Origin: NS-11 sp036505795
GTDB lineage: Bacteria > Nitrospirota > Nitrospiria > Nitrospirales > NS-4
Assembly (NCBI GenBank): GCA_036505795.1
Contig: DASXSU010000127.1
Span: forward strand, 1-62,823
Direction: 5' to 3'
Length of the DNA: 62,823 nucleotides
Made by a program: the position numbers and the translations under genes. Shown piece after piece: positions 7,531 to 16,536 of the stretch. The notes beneath the pieces are model-generated. The model was not told the origin of the DNA and ran no database searches. It saw only the letters and a program-made list of their open reading frames with translations. The first letter of the stretch is position 1, and each line of letters starts with the position of its first letter.

Positions 7531-9048
7531 TTAGGGCTTGATCGTGAGGTAGATGCTCCGGCTGTTTCGCAGCACGAGAATAAGAGCGGACTCTTTAGCA
7601 CCTAGACTTCCGGTTACTTTTGAATACTCCCGAAGGCCGGTAATCGGCTTTCTGTTGATCTCCGTGATGACGTCCCCTGCGCGCAGACCTGCTTCCTCGG
7701 CCAGACTGTTTTGCGCCACACGGACGACCACAACCCCGGTCTTGTCACGCGGCACGCTGAATCGTCTGATAATATCTGAAGAAAGCTCCCGGACTTCTAC
7801 CCCCGCGAGCACTCCATCAGCCCGCGGTTCCTCCTCGTCCGTCTCACCCCCCGCCCGGGCCAAGGTGAGCGGTTGTTCCACAACTGTGACCTCCTGATCT
7901 CTCTCCTTACCGCCACGGAGCAATTTTACATGCACCTTCTTCCCGACCGGCGTTTGGGCCACGAGGTTTCGAAACTGCGTCGGGTTGAGAACAGCATGGC
8001 CGTCGTATACGATAATAACGTCGCCCCGCTCCAACTTTCCACGCTTCGCCGGGCTATCAACAAGGACATCCGTAATGAGCACTCCACGAGTCTCCGTTGC
8101 GCCGAATTGCTTGGCGAGCTCCTGGTTGAGTTCCTGAATCGAAACCCCCAGATAACCACGTATGACCTTGCCGCCTTTGATCAGCTGCTCCATGACAGAG
8201 CGGACCATGTTGCTGGGAACCGCGAATCCAATGCCCATGTACCCGCCGCTTTGACTAAAGATGGCGGTGTTAATGCCGATCAACTCGCCGCGTGCGTTGA
8301 CAAGAGCACCCCCGGAGTTGCCCGGGTTGATCGCCGCATCCGTTTGAATGAAATCCTCATACTCCGCGATGCCGACATTTGCGCGCCCCACAGCGCTGAT
8401 AATCCCCATGGTCACGGTCTGATTCAGCCCGAAGGGGTTCCCGATCGCTAAGACATATTCCCCCACCTGGAGCTTATCGGAATCAGCCCACGGAACAGTG
8501 GGCAGGCTCTGCGCCTCAACTTTGATGACCGCGACATCAGTCTTCGGATCGGTCCCCACCACCTTGGCCTTCAGTTCTCGCTTGTCGCCCAGCAGAACTT
8601 TGATTTCGTCGGCTTTCGACACCACATGGTTGTTGGTGATGATATAGCCGTTCGGATCCGCGATCACGCCGGATCCCAGACTCCGTTCGCGGCGATCCTT
8701 GGGCGCCTCAAAGCGTCGGAACAGTTCATCGCCGAAAAATTTTCTGAAAAACGGATCATCGAAGGGTGCAAAACCATGTCCTTCAGGCATCCGGCTGGTG
8801 CGTGTTGTCGAAATGTTGACCACCGACGGAGTGACCGCTTTCGCGACCTCCACGAAATTTCGGTCTGATCCTCCGGGTCCGATCGGGGCCGGCGGGGGAA
8901 CGGCCACGACCGTCGGCGCCGCCGCCTCACGCACGGCATGCCCAACCGGCAGCAGTCCAAGATCGGACGCGATCACCAAGCCTAGAAGCACACCGAGGCC
9001 GATCAGCAGTAGACCAAGGAAGATAGAGTTACGGGATCGTGCCGGCAT
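7531..9048 (-). CDS. degP: Do/DegP-family periplasmic serine protease with two PDZ domains
   Basis: 505 aa from ATG 9048; a start 12 codons upstream lies inside the aldolase gene and is rejected. Residues ~8-28 are a signal anchor. The trypsin-like domain shows the full triad: His141 in TNNHVVS, Asp171 in DPKTDVAV and Ser245 in NPGNSGGALV. Two PDZ domains follow (~residues 300-390 and 415-500), with RGYLGVSIQEL and RAGDVITEINRKP as landmarks. It degrades or refolds misfolded envelope proteins. The gene overlaps the end of the aldolase gene by 20 bp. The order of domains matches DegP/DegQ/MucD; which one cannot be said. Confidence 0.94.
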   Translation of the reverse strand: MPARSRNSIFLGLLLIGLGVLLGLVIASDLGLLPVGHAVREAAAPTVVAVPPPAPIGPGGSDRNFVEVAKAVTPSVVNISTTRTSRMPEGHGFAPFDDPFFRKFFGDELFRRFEAPKDRRERSLGSGVIADPNGYIITNNHVVSKADEIKVLLGDKRELKAKVVGTDPKTDVAVIKVEAQSLPTVPWADSDKLQVGEYVLAIGNPFGLNQTVTMGIISAVGRANVGIAEYEDFIQTDAAINPGNSGGALVNARGELIGINTAIFSQSGGYMGIGFAVPSNMVRSVMEQLIKGGKVIRGYLGVSIQELNQELAKQFGATETRGVLITDVLVDSPAKRGKLERGDVIIVYDGHAVLNPTQFRNLVAQTPVGKKVHVKLLRGGKERDQEVTVVEQPLTLARAGGETDEEEPRADGVLAGVEVRELSSDIIRRFSVPRDKTGVVVVRVAQNSLAEEAGLRAGDVITEINRKPITGLREYSKVTGSLGAKESALILVLRNSRSIYLTIKP

Positions 9049-9955
9049 AGATTCCGGTGATGGTTCGAAGAAGCTGCAGAGCATCGTCTCTTTTGCGCTG
9101 GAAGGAGTTGCGGCCGATGATTGATCCGAACCCGCCTCCGTCGCGGATCGCCCTGATTTCGTCGTAGATAGCTTTGTCGTCTTCCTTGGCGGCCCCGCCG
9201 GAGAAAATTACGATCCTCCGTCCATCGAAGGCCGACTGAACAACATGATGTACCCGTTCCGCCATTGTCTTGATCGGGATCTGCTTGGATTCATATACCT
9301 TTTTGGCCGCGGCCTGCTCCAAATTCTCCATCGGAAGTTTCACCTTGATTACATGGGCGCCCAGTTGCGCGGCAATCTGAGCCGCGTAGGCCACGATATC
9401 AATCGCGGTCTCCCCATCTTTGCTGAGTTGACTTCCGCGGGGATACGACCAGACCACCACGGCCAAACCGTGGTCCCTCGCCTCTCGGGCAATTTCCTGA
9501 AGTTGCTCGTACATTTCCTTGCAATGCGCCGAGCCAGGATAGATGGTATACCCAATTGCGCTGCAGCCGAGATTCAAGGCGTCCTTCACGCTGCCGGTTA
9601 CGGCGGTAACCGGATCCTTATCCTCATAAAGAGAATCGTGATTGTTGAGCTTGAGGATCAGCGGAATCTCGCCCGCGTATTCGGCGGCGCCCGCCGCTAG
9701 AAGCCCCAGCGGCGCGGCATAGGCATTACAGCCGGCATCGATTGCCAATTGAAAGTGGTACAGTGGGCTGTAGCCTGCGGGATTCGGCGCAAAACTCCTG
9801 GCAGGGCCATGCTCGAATCCCTGGTCCACCGGCAGGATCAGGCATTTGCCGGTGCCGCCCAGCGTTCCATGATTCAAGAGCCGAGACAGATTCGTGAGAA
9901 CCCCTACATTCTCGCCTGCGTACCAGCTGAGGATTTCATGCACGCGCTTCGTCAT
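9029..9955 (-). CDS. fbaB: Class I fructose-bisphosphate aldolase (FbaB/DhnA family)
   Basis: 308 aa. KCLILPVDQGFEHGPARSF and YPRGSQLSKDGETAID are characteristic of the archaeal/bacterial class I aldolase. The Lys of the AHVIKVKLP strand is the expected Schiff-base residue, and VIFSGGAAK forms part of the phosphate site. It interconverts fructose 1,6-bisphosphate with DHAP and glyceraldehyde 3-phosphate. It lies 8 bp downstream of fbp, so gluconeogenic aldolase and phosphatase are paired in one transcript, as expected for an autotroph or gluconeogenic organism. Confidence 0.93.
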   Translation of the reverse strand: MTKRVHEILSWYAGENVGVLTNLSRLLNHGTLGGTGKCLILPVDQGFEHGPARSFAPNPAGYSPLYHFQLAIDAGCNAYAAPLGLLAAGAAEYAGEIPLILKLNNHDSLYEDKDPVTAVTGSVKDALNLGCSAIGYTIYPGSAHCKEMYEQLQEIAREARDHGLAVVVWSYPRGSQLSKDGETAIDIVAYAAQIAAQLGAHVIKVKLPMENLEQAAAKKVYESKQIPIKTMAERVHHVVQSAFDGRRIVIFSGGAAKEDDKAIYDEIRAIRDGGGFGSIIGRNSFQRKRDDALQLLRTITGIYAGTIP

Positions 9956-9963
9956 AGCTCACC

Positions 9964-10962
9964 TTACCTCTTTCCCTGGATAAAAGCATCAGCCGTCGCC
10001 ACATCCTCGGCACTGCCGATCAACAGAGGCACTCGCTGATGCAGCGCCTTGGGTTGAATCGCCAAAATGCGTGCCCTCCCGGTACTCGCCCGGCCGCCCG
10101 CCTGTTCGACCACCATTGCCAGTGGATTCGCCTCGTACAGCAGACGAAGCTTTCCCTCGGGCTTGTCCGTTTCTTCCGGATAGAGATAGATGCCTCCCCC
10201 GATAAGCAGCCGGTGCACATCGGCAGCCAAGCACCCGGAGTATCGCACCGTGTACGGCCGTCCTGTGCCCTTGTCGGGCTGCTTCAGATAGTCGATGAAT
10301 CGGCGCGTCTCGGGAATCCACTTGGGGGCATTGCCCTCATTGGCGCTATACACAGCGCCTTTCGGCGGGATTTGGATGTTTTCGCGGGACAACAAGTATT
10401 CACCCAACGAAGGATCGAGCGTGAATTCATGCACGCCGTTACCGCTCGCAACGACCAGCACCGTACTGGGTCCGTACATCACATAGCCTGCCGCCACCTG
10501 CCGGGTGCCAGGCTGCACCATGTCCTCAGACACCGGGCCGGCCGGGCCTTCGTGCCGCAAGATTGAGAAAATGGTTCCCATCGGCATGTTTACATCGGTG
10601 TTGGAAGAACCGTCCAAGGGATCGACCAGCAACATGTATTTACCCTGCGGCCAGTTCTCGGAAAGGAACAGCGGTTTCTCCATCTCTTCCGACGCGAGAG
10701 CGCACACCGATCCGGAGTGCTGGAAAACAGTAATAAGAGTTTCGTTTGCGATGCTGTCGAGCTTCTTAACCGCTTCCCCTTGCACATTCGTTTCGCCGGT
10801 CAAACCAAGAATATCGGTCAATCCCGCCCGGCGGAGGTCACGGCTGATCAATTTTCCGGCTAATCCGATTTGCGCGAGCAGGGTCGAAAATTCCATCGCG
10901 GTCGGATCACCCGCCTGGTCCTCAGCAATAAATCCTGTGAGCGTGGAGGTTTTGCGGTTCAT
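9964..10962 (-). CDS. fbp: Class I fructose-1,6-bisphosphatase
   Basis: 332 aa. The metal-binding LLVDPLDGSSNTDVNMPMG, the ASEEMEKP segment and the C-terminal GKLRLLYEANPLAMVVEQAGG with the substrate Lys/Tyr-Glu residues identify class I FBPase. It removes the 1-phosphate of fructose 1,6-bisphosphate. There is no visible Shine-Dalgarno before the ATG: a REP-like palindrome begins 11 bp upstream of the start codon and may have displaced the native leader. Confidence 0.95.
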   Translation of the reverse strand: MNRKTSTLTGFIAEDQAGDPTAMEFSTLLAQIGLAGKLISRDLRRAGLTDILGLTGETNVQGEAVKKLDSIANETLITVFQHSGSVCALASEEMEKPLFLSENWPQGKYMLLVDPLDGSSNTDVNMPMGTIFSILRHEGPAGPVSEDMVQPGTRQVAAGYVMYGPSTVLVVASGNGVHEFTLDPSLGEYLLSRENIQIPPKGAVYSANEGNAPKWIPETRRFIDYLKQPDKGTGRPYTVRYSGCLAADVHRLLIGGGIYLYPEETDKPEGKLRLLYEANPLAMVVEQAGGRASTGRARILAIQPKALHQRVPLLIGSAEDVATADAFIQGKR

Positions 10963-10973
10963 GGCGAGTTAAA

Positions 10974-11071
10974 TGGGGTCAGAGTCGATTAATCAGTCAT
11001 CCATCTTGTGAGTGAGTGTATGGTTCTATTTCAGAAATCAAACGGGTTGCAATTAATCGACTCTGACTCCA
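10974..11071. repeat. 98-bp REP/MITE-like element with 20-bp inverted termini
   Basis: Left arm TGGGGTCAGAGTCGATTAAT (10974-10993) and right arm ATTAATCGACTCTGACTCCA (11052-11071) are inverted copies differing at one position. The 58-bp centre shows no further structure by eye. GGGGTCAGAGTCGA...TCGACTCTGACCCC arms of this kind are familiar REP elements linked to Y1 (RAYT) transposases; none is encoded nearby. It lies between fbp and the DUF3108 gene, right at the fbp 5' end. Confidence 0.85.
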
Positions 11072-11175
11072 CTGATGCGATTATATCTGCTCCGGTTGGA
11101 ACGGAGCAACGCCGATTTCATATCCGGCCTTCCTTCACCCCCATGCCCCCGGTTCGCGGCTTTGCGCGAAACGCC

Positions 11176-11970
11176 TCATCGACCCGCCACTGCCGTTGCT
11201 TCAAATGATGCCAGCGTGGCGGAAATGGATCCGATGGTGACCTTCGCCCGCATCAGGATTGGAACGCGCGCCGCATCATTCGTGAACCACACCCGGATAT
11301 TGCCCTCATTCAAAAAGAGTCCACGAAACGGCATGACTGCCAGAACGCGAACGGTCTCAACTTCTCCGAGGGGACTCTGCATTCGCTCAAAGCCTTCCAC
11401 GCGAAGCTCCAGATGGTAGTTTTTCTTGTCGTGATACACCTCGATGCCGACGGTATCGCCGACCGACGAGAACGGGAGAGTCCGAAAGAAATAGAGACAC
11501 GAGAGCGTGTCCTGGACCTGAGGAGGGATAGCCAACGTTTCGGTCTGACCGTCCTTCGTGATGGTGGCGACGTGGGCAATTTGATCGAACACCACTTCTA
11601 TATCATTCTTCCGCTTGCCCTCGCGCCGTTTGAAGGACAGTCGTGCAGGCAGCATCGCCTCTTCATCCAGAAATGACTCCACGCGGTTGTTGACCGGATA
11701 AAAAAACGAGACGAAATCGTTGGAACGGGCGGTATGCAACAGTTTGACAAGCGATCGACCGCTCAGGATCTGGCGGCCGGCGACCTCCAGCACTGCCGTC
11801 CCCGCGGAAATCTTCCCCCAGCTCAAGGTATAGGTAAGGCGTTCGCCGATACGAACATGGTTTTGGCCGACGGGCGGAGAGTCCGCGAGCGAAGGCCAGG
11901 GCGAAAGAACGGTGAAGATGAGAAGGAGTATGACTGTACGGCAAAAACCAGAACGGCCGAGCTCAGACAT
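11176..11970 (-). CDS. DUF3108 domain periplasmic protein
   Basis: 264 aa with a signal peptide (residues ~9-29, CRTVILLLIFTVLSPWPSLA). The mature part opens with IGERLTYTLSWGKISAGTAVLEV and includes VESFLDEEAMLPARL and the closing GNIRVWFTNDAARVPILMRA, the pattern of DUF3108. The fold is probably a beta-rich envelope protein; the function is not established. It lies 17 bp after the phosphomannomutase gene on the same strand, so it is probably cotranscribed with it. Confidence 0.85.
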   Translation of the reverse strand: MSELGRSGFCRTVILLLIFTVLSPWPSLADSPPVGQNHVRIGERLTYTLSWGKISAGTAVLEVAGRQILSGRSLVKLLHTARSNDFVSFFYPVNNRVESFLDEEAMLPARLSFKRREGKRKNDIEVVFDQIAHVATITKDGQTETLAIPPQVQDTLSCLYFFRTLPFSSVGDTVGIEVYHDKKNYHLELRVEGFERMQSPLGEVETVRVLAVMPFRGLFLNEGNIRVWFTNDAARVPILMRAKVTIGSISATLASFEATAVAGR

Positions 11971-11987
11971 TGGGTCGCGCAGAACCT

Positions 11988-13358
11988 TTAGTGGGAAGCA
12001 AGCGTTAAGGGGATGTGCTTTTTTAACTTCGATTCGATCACGTCGCGAATACGTGATAATCCCTCTTGTGACATGGCTTCGAAACGGAGCACGAGCGCCG
12101 GCTGGGTGTTCGAAGCCCGGATTAATCCCCAGCCTTCAGGGAAAAGAACCCGCACGCCGTCGATGCCGATGGTGTTGTATTCACCGGCCAGTTCCTGTTT
12201 CACGGCTTCCACGACATGAAACTTAGTGGTGTCGGGACAATCCACCCGGATTTCCGGAGTCGCAATAGAGGCCGGCAAATCCGCCAGCAACGAGGACAGT
12301 GGGTGCCCGGCTTTGGCGAGGATCTCGATCAACCGGCAGGAGGCATAAATGGCGTCGTCATAGCCGAAATAGCGGTCTGCAAAAAACATATGCCCCGACA
12401 TCTCGCCCGCCAACGCCGCCTGCTCCTCCTTCATTTTAGCCTTGATCAGCGAGTGGCCGGTCTTCCACATGATCGGCCTACCCCCGCGCTTGGCCACATC
12501 GTCATAAAGGGTCTGGGAGGCTTTGACTTCTGAGATAATCGTGGCGCCCGGTTTAGCCTTCAATATCTCGCGCGCGAAGAGCACCATGAGCTTGTCGCCC
12601 CAAAGAATCTCGCCCCGCTCATCTACTACGCCGATGCGGTCGGCATCACCGTCGTAGGCAACACCCACATTGGCCTTCGTCTCTCGCACCTTGTGAATCA
12701 GGTCTTGTAGGTTGGCGACAACGGTGGGATCTGGGGAATGGTTTGGAAATCGTCCATCGACCTCGACATACATTGAGGTCACTCCACAACCCAGAAGCTT
12801 CAGGGCGTCGGGCCCGACGAGGCCGCCCATGCCATTGCCGCAATCCACGACGACCTGAAGGCCGCCCGCATCAAGTCCGGCGAACGCCTGTTTAATATAG
12901 GCCAGATATTGAGGGATGATCGCTTGCTCGGTGACCCGTCCTGCATTTGGCGACCTCTGATACCGGTCAAGGTCAATGTCGTCCTTCAAGGCTTGAATCT
13001 CCGCCCCATGCATCGACGCCTTCCCGATCGAGAGCTTGAAACCATTGTACTCAGGTGGATTGTGACTGGCCGTCACCATAACACCGCCATCCACGGACAG
13101 GGTAAACAGGGCAAAATACAACAGGGGCGTTGGACAGACGCCGATATCCACCACATCGATACCGCATGCTGTGATTCCGTTGATCACCGCATCCCGCATC
13201 GAAATGGCCGTCGTCCGACCGTCACGCGCCACCGCCACAGAGGTGGCGCCAGCCCGGGCCGCTCGCGTGCCATAGGCGAGTCCGATCTGCTCCGCCAACT
13301 TAGGCGTTAAATCTTTGCCGACGATACCGCGAATGTCATATTCTCTGAAGATACTCAT
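11988..13358 (-). CDS. manB: Phosphomannomutase/phosphoglucomutase
   Basis: 456 aa, alpha-D-phosphohexomutase superfamily. The phosphoserine loop is VMVTASHNPPEYNG, the Mg-binding loop is AYDGDADRIGVVDERG, sugar specificity comes from GEMSGHMFF, and the phosphate site is RASNTQPALVLRFEA. It makes mannose 1-phosphate (and glucose 1-phosphate) for the adjacent manC and for glycan synthesis. The Ser of TASHNP is the catalytic phosphoserine. The family length is 450-465 aa. Confidence 0.93.
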   Translation of the reverse strand: MSIFREYDIRGIVGKDLTPKLAEQIGLAYGTRAARAGATSVAVARDGRTTAISMRDAVINGITACGIDVVDIGVCPTPLLYFALFTLSVDGGVMVTASHNPPEYNGFKLSIGKASMHGAEIQALKDDIDLDRYQRSPNAGRVTEQAIIPQYLAYIKQAFAGLDAGGLQVVVDCGNGMGGLVGPDALKLLGCGVTSMYVEVDGRFPNHSPDPTVVANLQDLIHKVRETKANVGVAYDGDADRIGVVDERGEILWGDKLMVLFAREILKAKPGATIISEVKASQTLYDDVAKRGGRPIMWKTGHSLIKAKMKEEQAALAGEMSGHMFFADRYFGYDDAIYASCRLIEILAKAGHPLSSLLADLPASIATPEIRVDCPDTTKFHVVEAVKQELAGEYNTIGIDGVRVLFPEGWGLIRASNTQPALVLRFEAMSQEGLSRIRDVIESKLKKHIPLTLASH

Positions 13359-13422
13359 TGCCTTCTATCGAGATTCTTTCTGTTATGCAACGGTGGTGAG
13401 GACGGTTAGTAACGCGCTGAGT

Positions 13423-14898
13423 TCACGTTTTCTTTTTTCCCGCAAGGATGGAGGGCTGTGGCACACGCCCGTAATCGTCCGCTAAGCGAACGATGTCGTC
13501 TTCGCCAAGATATTCGCCGGATTGGGTCTCAATGATTTCAAGAGGGATAGTTCCGAGGTTCTCAAGCCGATGCGCGCTTCCTTGCGGGATCATCGTGCTC
13601 TCGCTCCGGTCAAGATCGAATACCCGATCACCACACGTCACGCGCGCCTGTCCCGCCGTCACGACCCAATGCTCGCTGCGCTTGTGATGCATTTGAAGCG
13701 ATAACCGGCCTCCCGGATTGACGCTTATCCGTTTTACTTTATAGCCTGGTCCCTCTTCCAACACGGTATAGCTTCCCCAGGGCCGCTGCACCGTTCGATG
13801 GATCAATTGCTCCGGAGCATTGCGCTTGCGCAGCAGCTCCACGAGCTGTTTGACGTCTTGGGCACGGTCCTTGGGGCAGACCAACGTCGCATCCGCGGTA
13901 TCGACCACCACCATATCGATCAGCCCTATCGTCGCCACCAGCCGCTGCTCGCCGTAGAGAATCGAGCCTCGACTACCGAGGTCTACAATGGGACCGATAC
14001 GGACGTTGCCCGCCTCGTCCTTGTCGGCTACCTCGCCCAGGCTGCTCCAGTTTCCTATATCGCTCCAGTGAAACGGCGCCGGAATAACCGCGGCCCGTTC
14101 GGTCTTTTGCAGCACGCCAAAGTCGATCGAGATGGACTCCGCTTCTCGATAGAATTCTTCTGTCGCGCGCGCCTCATCCGGGGAGTCGAGGGCAAGCCCC
14201 AGCCGTGTGAGACCTGCCGACAAGAGCGGCAATAACGTTGCTATTTCCTTGAGGATCGTGTCGGCGCGCCAGATGAAGATCCCGCTGTTCCAGTAAAACT
14301 TGCCGCTTCGAAGGTACCGCTTCGCAGTCGCCAGGTCAGGCTTCTCCACGAAACGCGCGACGCCCATAGCCCTGAGTTCCTCCTGCGCTTCCAACGAACT
14401 TTTCGTTCGCGCCTGGATATACCCATAGCCCGTTTCCGGACGGATCGGCTTGATCCCAAACGTGACGAGCCATTTTTTCTGGGCTACCTTCACGGCCAAT
14501 TCCACCGCACGGAGGAACTCATCCCCATTTGAGATCATGTGGTCAGAGGGCATGATCAGCATGATGCCTTCGGGATGCCGGCGCCGTACGACTTCTGCGG
14601 CCCAACCGATTGCTGGGGCGGTGTTTCGTCCTATAGGCTCCACCAGGATGTTTGTTTTCGGAACCCCCAAGTCGGCCAGCTGAACCCGAACCGCCTCGGC
14701 ATGCAGCGCGCCGGTCACCACCAGGACTCGGTCGGCCGGAATCAACGGGATCACCCGCCTCACGGTTTCCTGAATCAAAGTGCGATCCGAGAGCACTTTG
14801 AGAAGTTGCTTGGGGTAGAGCTCGCGGCTGAGCGGCCAGAATCGGGTGCCGCTCCCTCCGGCGAGAATAACCGCATAGAGGTGGTGCTTCACAATCAT
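13423..14898 (-). CDS. manC: Mannose-1-phosphate guanylyltransferase / mannose-6-phosphate isomerase
   Basis: 491 aa, bifunctional type II PMI-GMP. The N-terminal nucleotidyltransferase has ILAGGSGTRFWPLSRELYPKQ (20 of its residues) and FVEKPDLATAKRY. The C-terminal cupin isomerase domain has RPWGSYTVLEEGPGYKVKR and LSLQMHHKRSEHWVV with the metal-binding Gln/His. It produces GDP-mannose, the precursor of mannose, fucose or rhamnose residues. Its start overlaps kdsD: the manC ATG lies at 14896-14898 and kdsD ends at 14895, a 4-bp overlap. Confidence 0.95.
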   Translation of the reverse strand: MIVKHHLYAVILAGGSGTRFWPLSRELYPKQLLKVLSDRTLIQETVRRVIPLIPADRVLVVTGALHAEAVRVQLADLGVPKTNILVEPIGRNTAPAIGWAAEVVRRRHPEGIMLIMPSDHMISNGDEFLRAVELAVKVAQKKWLVTFGIKPIRPETGYGYIQARTKSSLEAQEELRAMGVARFVEKPDLATAKRYLRSGKFYWNSGIFIWRADTILKEIATLLPLLSAGLTRLGLALDSPDEARATEEFYREAESISIDFGVLQKTERAAVIPAPFHWSDIGNWSSLGEVADKDEAGNVRIGPIVDLGSRGSILYGEQRLVATIGLIDMVVVDTADATLVCPKDRAQDVKQLVELLRKRNAPEQLIHRTVQRPWGSYTVLEEGPGYKVKRISVNPGGRLSLQMHHKRSEHWVVTAGQARVTCGDRVFDLDRSESTMIPQGSAHRLENLGTIPLEIIETQSGEYLGEDDIVRLADDYGRVPQPSILAGKKKT

Positions 14899-15860
14899 AG
14901 TCCCTTATCAATGAGGTCATGAAGATGGATCATGCCGCACACCATACGGTCGCCTTCGATAACCGGCAATACCGCCAATGGCTTCTCTCGCTCTTCCATA
15001 ATTTTGAGCGCCTGGATGGCTTTGTCGTCAGCCTCGATGGCGATCGGAGCGGCGTTCATGATTTGCGGAATTGTCATCGAAAAAATGTTCCGGCCTTCTC
15101 CCACCGCCCTGCGAATATCATAATCTGTGACAAGACCGACGAGGGTTCCTGCATCGTCGACGACGGACACCGCTCCAAGATGTTTCGCGGTAATCTCAGA
15201 AAAAAGATCCTTCATGGAGGCTTTGATATGCACAACGGGATTTCTCATGCCGGTGCGCATCAAATCACGAACCGTCAACAAAAGGCGCTTGCCGATTTGC
15301 CCGCCCGGATGAAACCGTGCGAAATCTTCAAGCTGAATGTTGCGAAGTTTCATCAGCGCCATGGCAAGCGCGTCCCCAACAACCAATGCCGCAGTCGTGC
15401 TGCAGGTCGGAGCCATATTCAACGGGCATGCCTCCTCGTCCACAGGGGTGATCAGCACGATGTCAGAATGGCGCGCCATAGTGGAATCGGCCGTTCCGGT
15501 AATCGAGATGAGACGCGCCCCGATTTTGCGGATCGACGGCAACAAGGCAATGAGCTCTTCGCTCTCGCCTGATCTTCCGATGGCGATGATAACGTCATCC
15601 TTGCGAGCAATCCCGATATCGCCATGCATCCCTTCGGTAGGATGAAGAAAGAGTGCCGGCATGCCGGTCGACACCATTGTTGAGGCGATCTTTTGCGCAA
15701 TGATGCCGGATTTGCCGATCCCCGTGAGGATGGCTTTGCCGGGGCAGGTGTAGAGCAAGCGTACCGCGTCTTCATACGCGGGCCCGACGGTCTCCTGCAG
15801 ACGCGCCACAGTCCGTGTTTCGAGTTCGATCACGCGTCGGATTTCGGACAATACATCCAT
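14895..15860 (-). CDS. kdsD: Arabinose-5-phosphate isomerase
   Basis: 321 aa. The SIS domain contains LTGIGKSGIIAQKIASTM and HPTEGMHGDIG. Two CBS domains occupy residues ~205-321 (MRTGMRNPVVHI, then IMNAAPIAIEAD). This is the KdsD/KpsF architecture; it converts ribulose 5-phosphate into arabinose 5-phosphate for Kdo. It is coupled to manC by a 4-bp overlap and lies 133 bp downstream of a kdsC-like gene. Confidence 0.94.
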   Translation of the reverse strand: MDVLSEIRRVIELETRTVARLQETVGPAYEDAVRLLYTCPGKAILTGIGKSGIIAQKIASTMVSTGMPALFLHPTEGMHGDIGIARKDDVIIAIGRSGESEELIALLPSIRKIGARLISITGTADSTMARHSDIVLITPVDEEACPLNMAPTCSTTAALVVGDALAMALMKLRNIQLEDFARFHPGGQIGKRLLLTVRDLMRTGMRNPVVHIKASMKDLFSEITAKHLGAVSVVDDAGTLVGLVTDYDIRRAVGEGRNIFSMTIPQIMNAAPIAIEADDKAIQALKIMEEREKPLAVLPVIEGDRMVCGMIHLHDLIDKGL

Positions 15861-15993
15861 TGTTAAACATCCATTGTTCGATATTCCGTCAGGAACTGTG
15901 TCTCGCTGTCATCGTACAATAAACCGCCTCTCGATGGTAGAATTACTGCGGTCGGCGGTCAACCTCCCAAAAGTAAACTCGGCAGAAAAGGTG

Positions 15994-16536
15994 TTACAGA
16001 GGCTTTCGAAAATTCAACGGCCGGTGGGCCACCGGTCCCAGGATAAGATCCGAAATTTCCCGAACGGCGCCCTCTCCGCCGCGCTTCTTGCACACATAAT
16101 CTACCGCATCGAGAACGGACGGCATGGCGTCTGCCGGCGCGGCCGAGAATCCCACAGCCAGCAGAGTGTCAAGATCGTTCACATCGTCGCCCATATAGGC
16201 GACCTCGTCCAGACTCAGCCGGTATTTCTTGATCAGCCGGATGAGCACTGGTAATTTCTCGTCCGCCCCCTGGTGAATTTCCGGCACCGCGAGCTTGCGG
16301 CCCCGCCGTTTCACGATGGCAGTCTTCTCCTTCGTAATAAAGGCCGTGACAATGCCGGCAAACTGCAACATCTTAATGCCCATTCCATCCCGCGTGTTGA
16401 ACCTTTTCTGCTCGTCGCCCGTTTCGGAATAATACATGCCGCCGTCAGTCAGTACTCCATCGACGTCCATGGCAAGCATCCGGATGCGCTTAAGGCGCCT
16501 CTTGACGCCTGTCGCAAGCCTTCGATTACCTCGCAT
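15994..16536 (-). CDS. kdsC: KdsC-like HAD phosphatase (Kdo-8-P or KDN-9-P type)
   Basis: 180 aa from ATG 16536; the first codons overlap the end of the dehydratase gene by 11 bp. HAD motif I is LAMDVDGVLTDG with nucleophile Asp24 and acid Asp26, and MGDDVNDLDTL is motif III/IV. GGEGAVREISDLIL matches the C-terminus of capless C0 KdsC enzymes. The motif II loop is FITKEKTAIVKRRGRKL (Thr68, Glu70), unlike the ITGR loop of enteric KdsC and closer to the ITSExTEIV loop of KDN-9-phosphate phosphatases. Genome context (kdsD next door) favours Kdo-8-phosphate as substrate. Confidence 0.85.
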   Translation of the reverse strand: MRGNRRLATGVKRRLKRIRMLAMDVDGVLTDGGMYYSETGDEQKRFNTRDGMGIKMLQFAGIVTAFITKEKTAIVKRRGRKLAVPEIHQGADEKLPVLIRLIKKYRLSLDEVAYMGDDVNDLDTLLAVGFSAAPADAMPSVLDAVDYVCKKRGGEGAVREISDLILGPVAHRPLNFRKPL

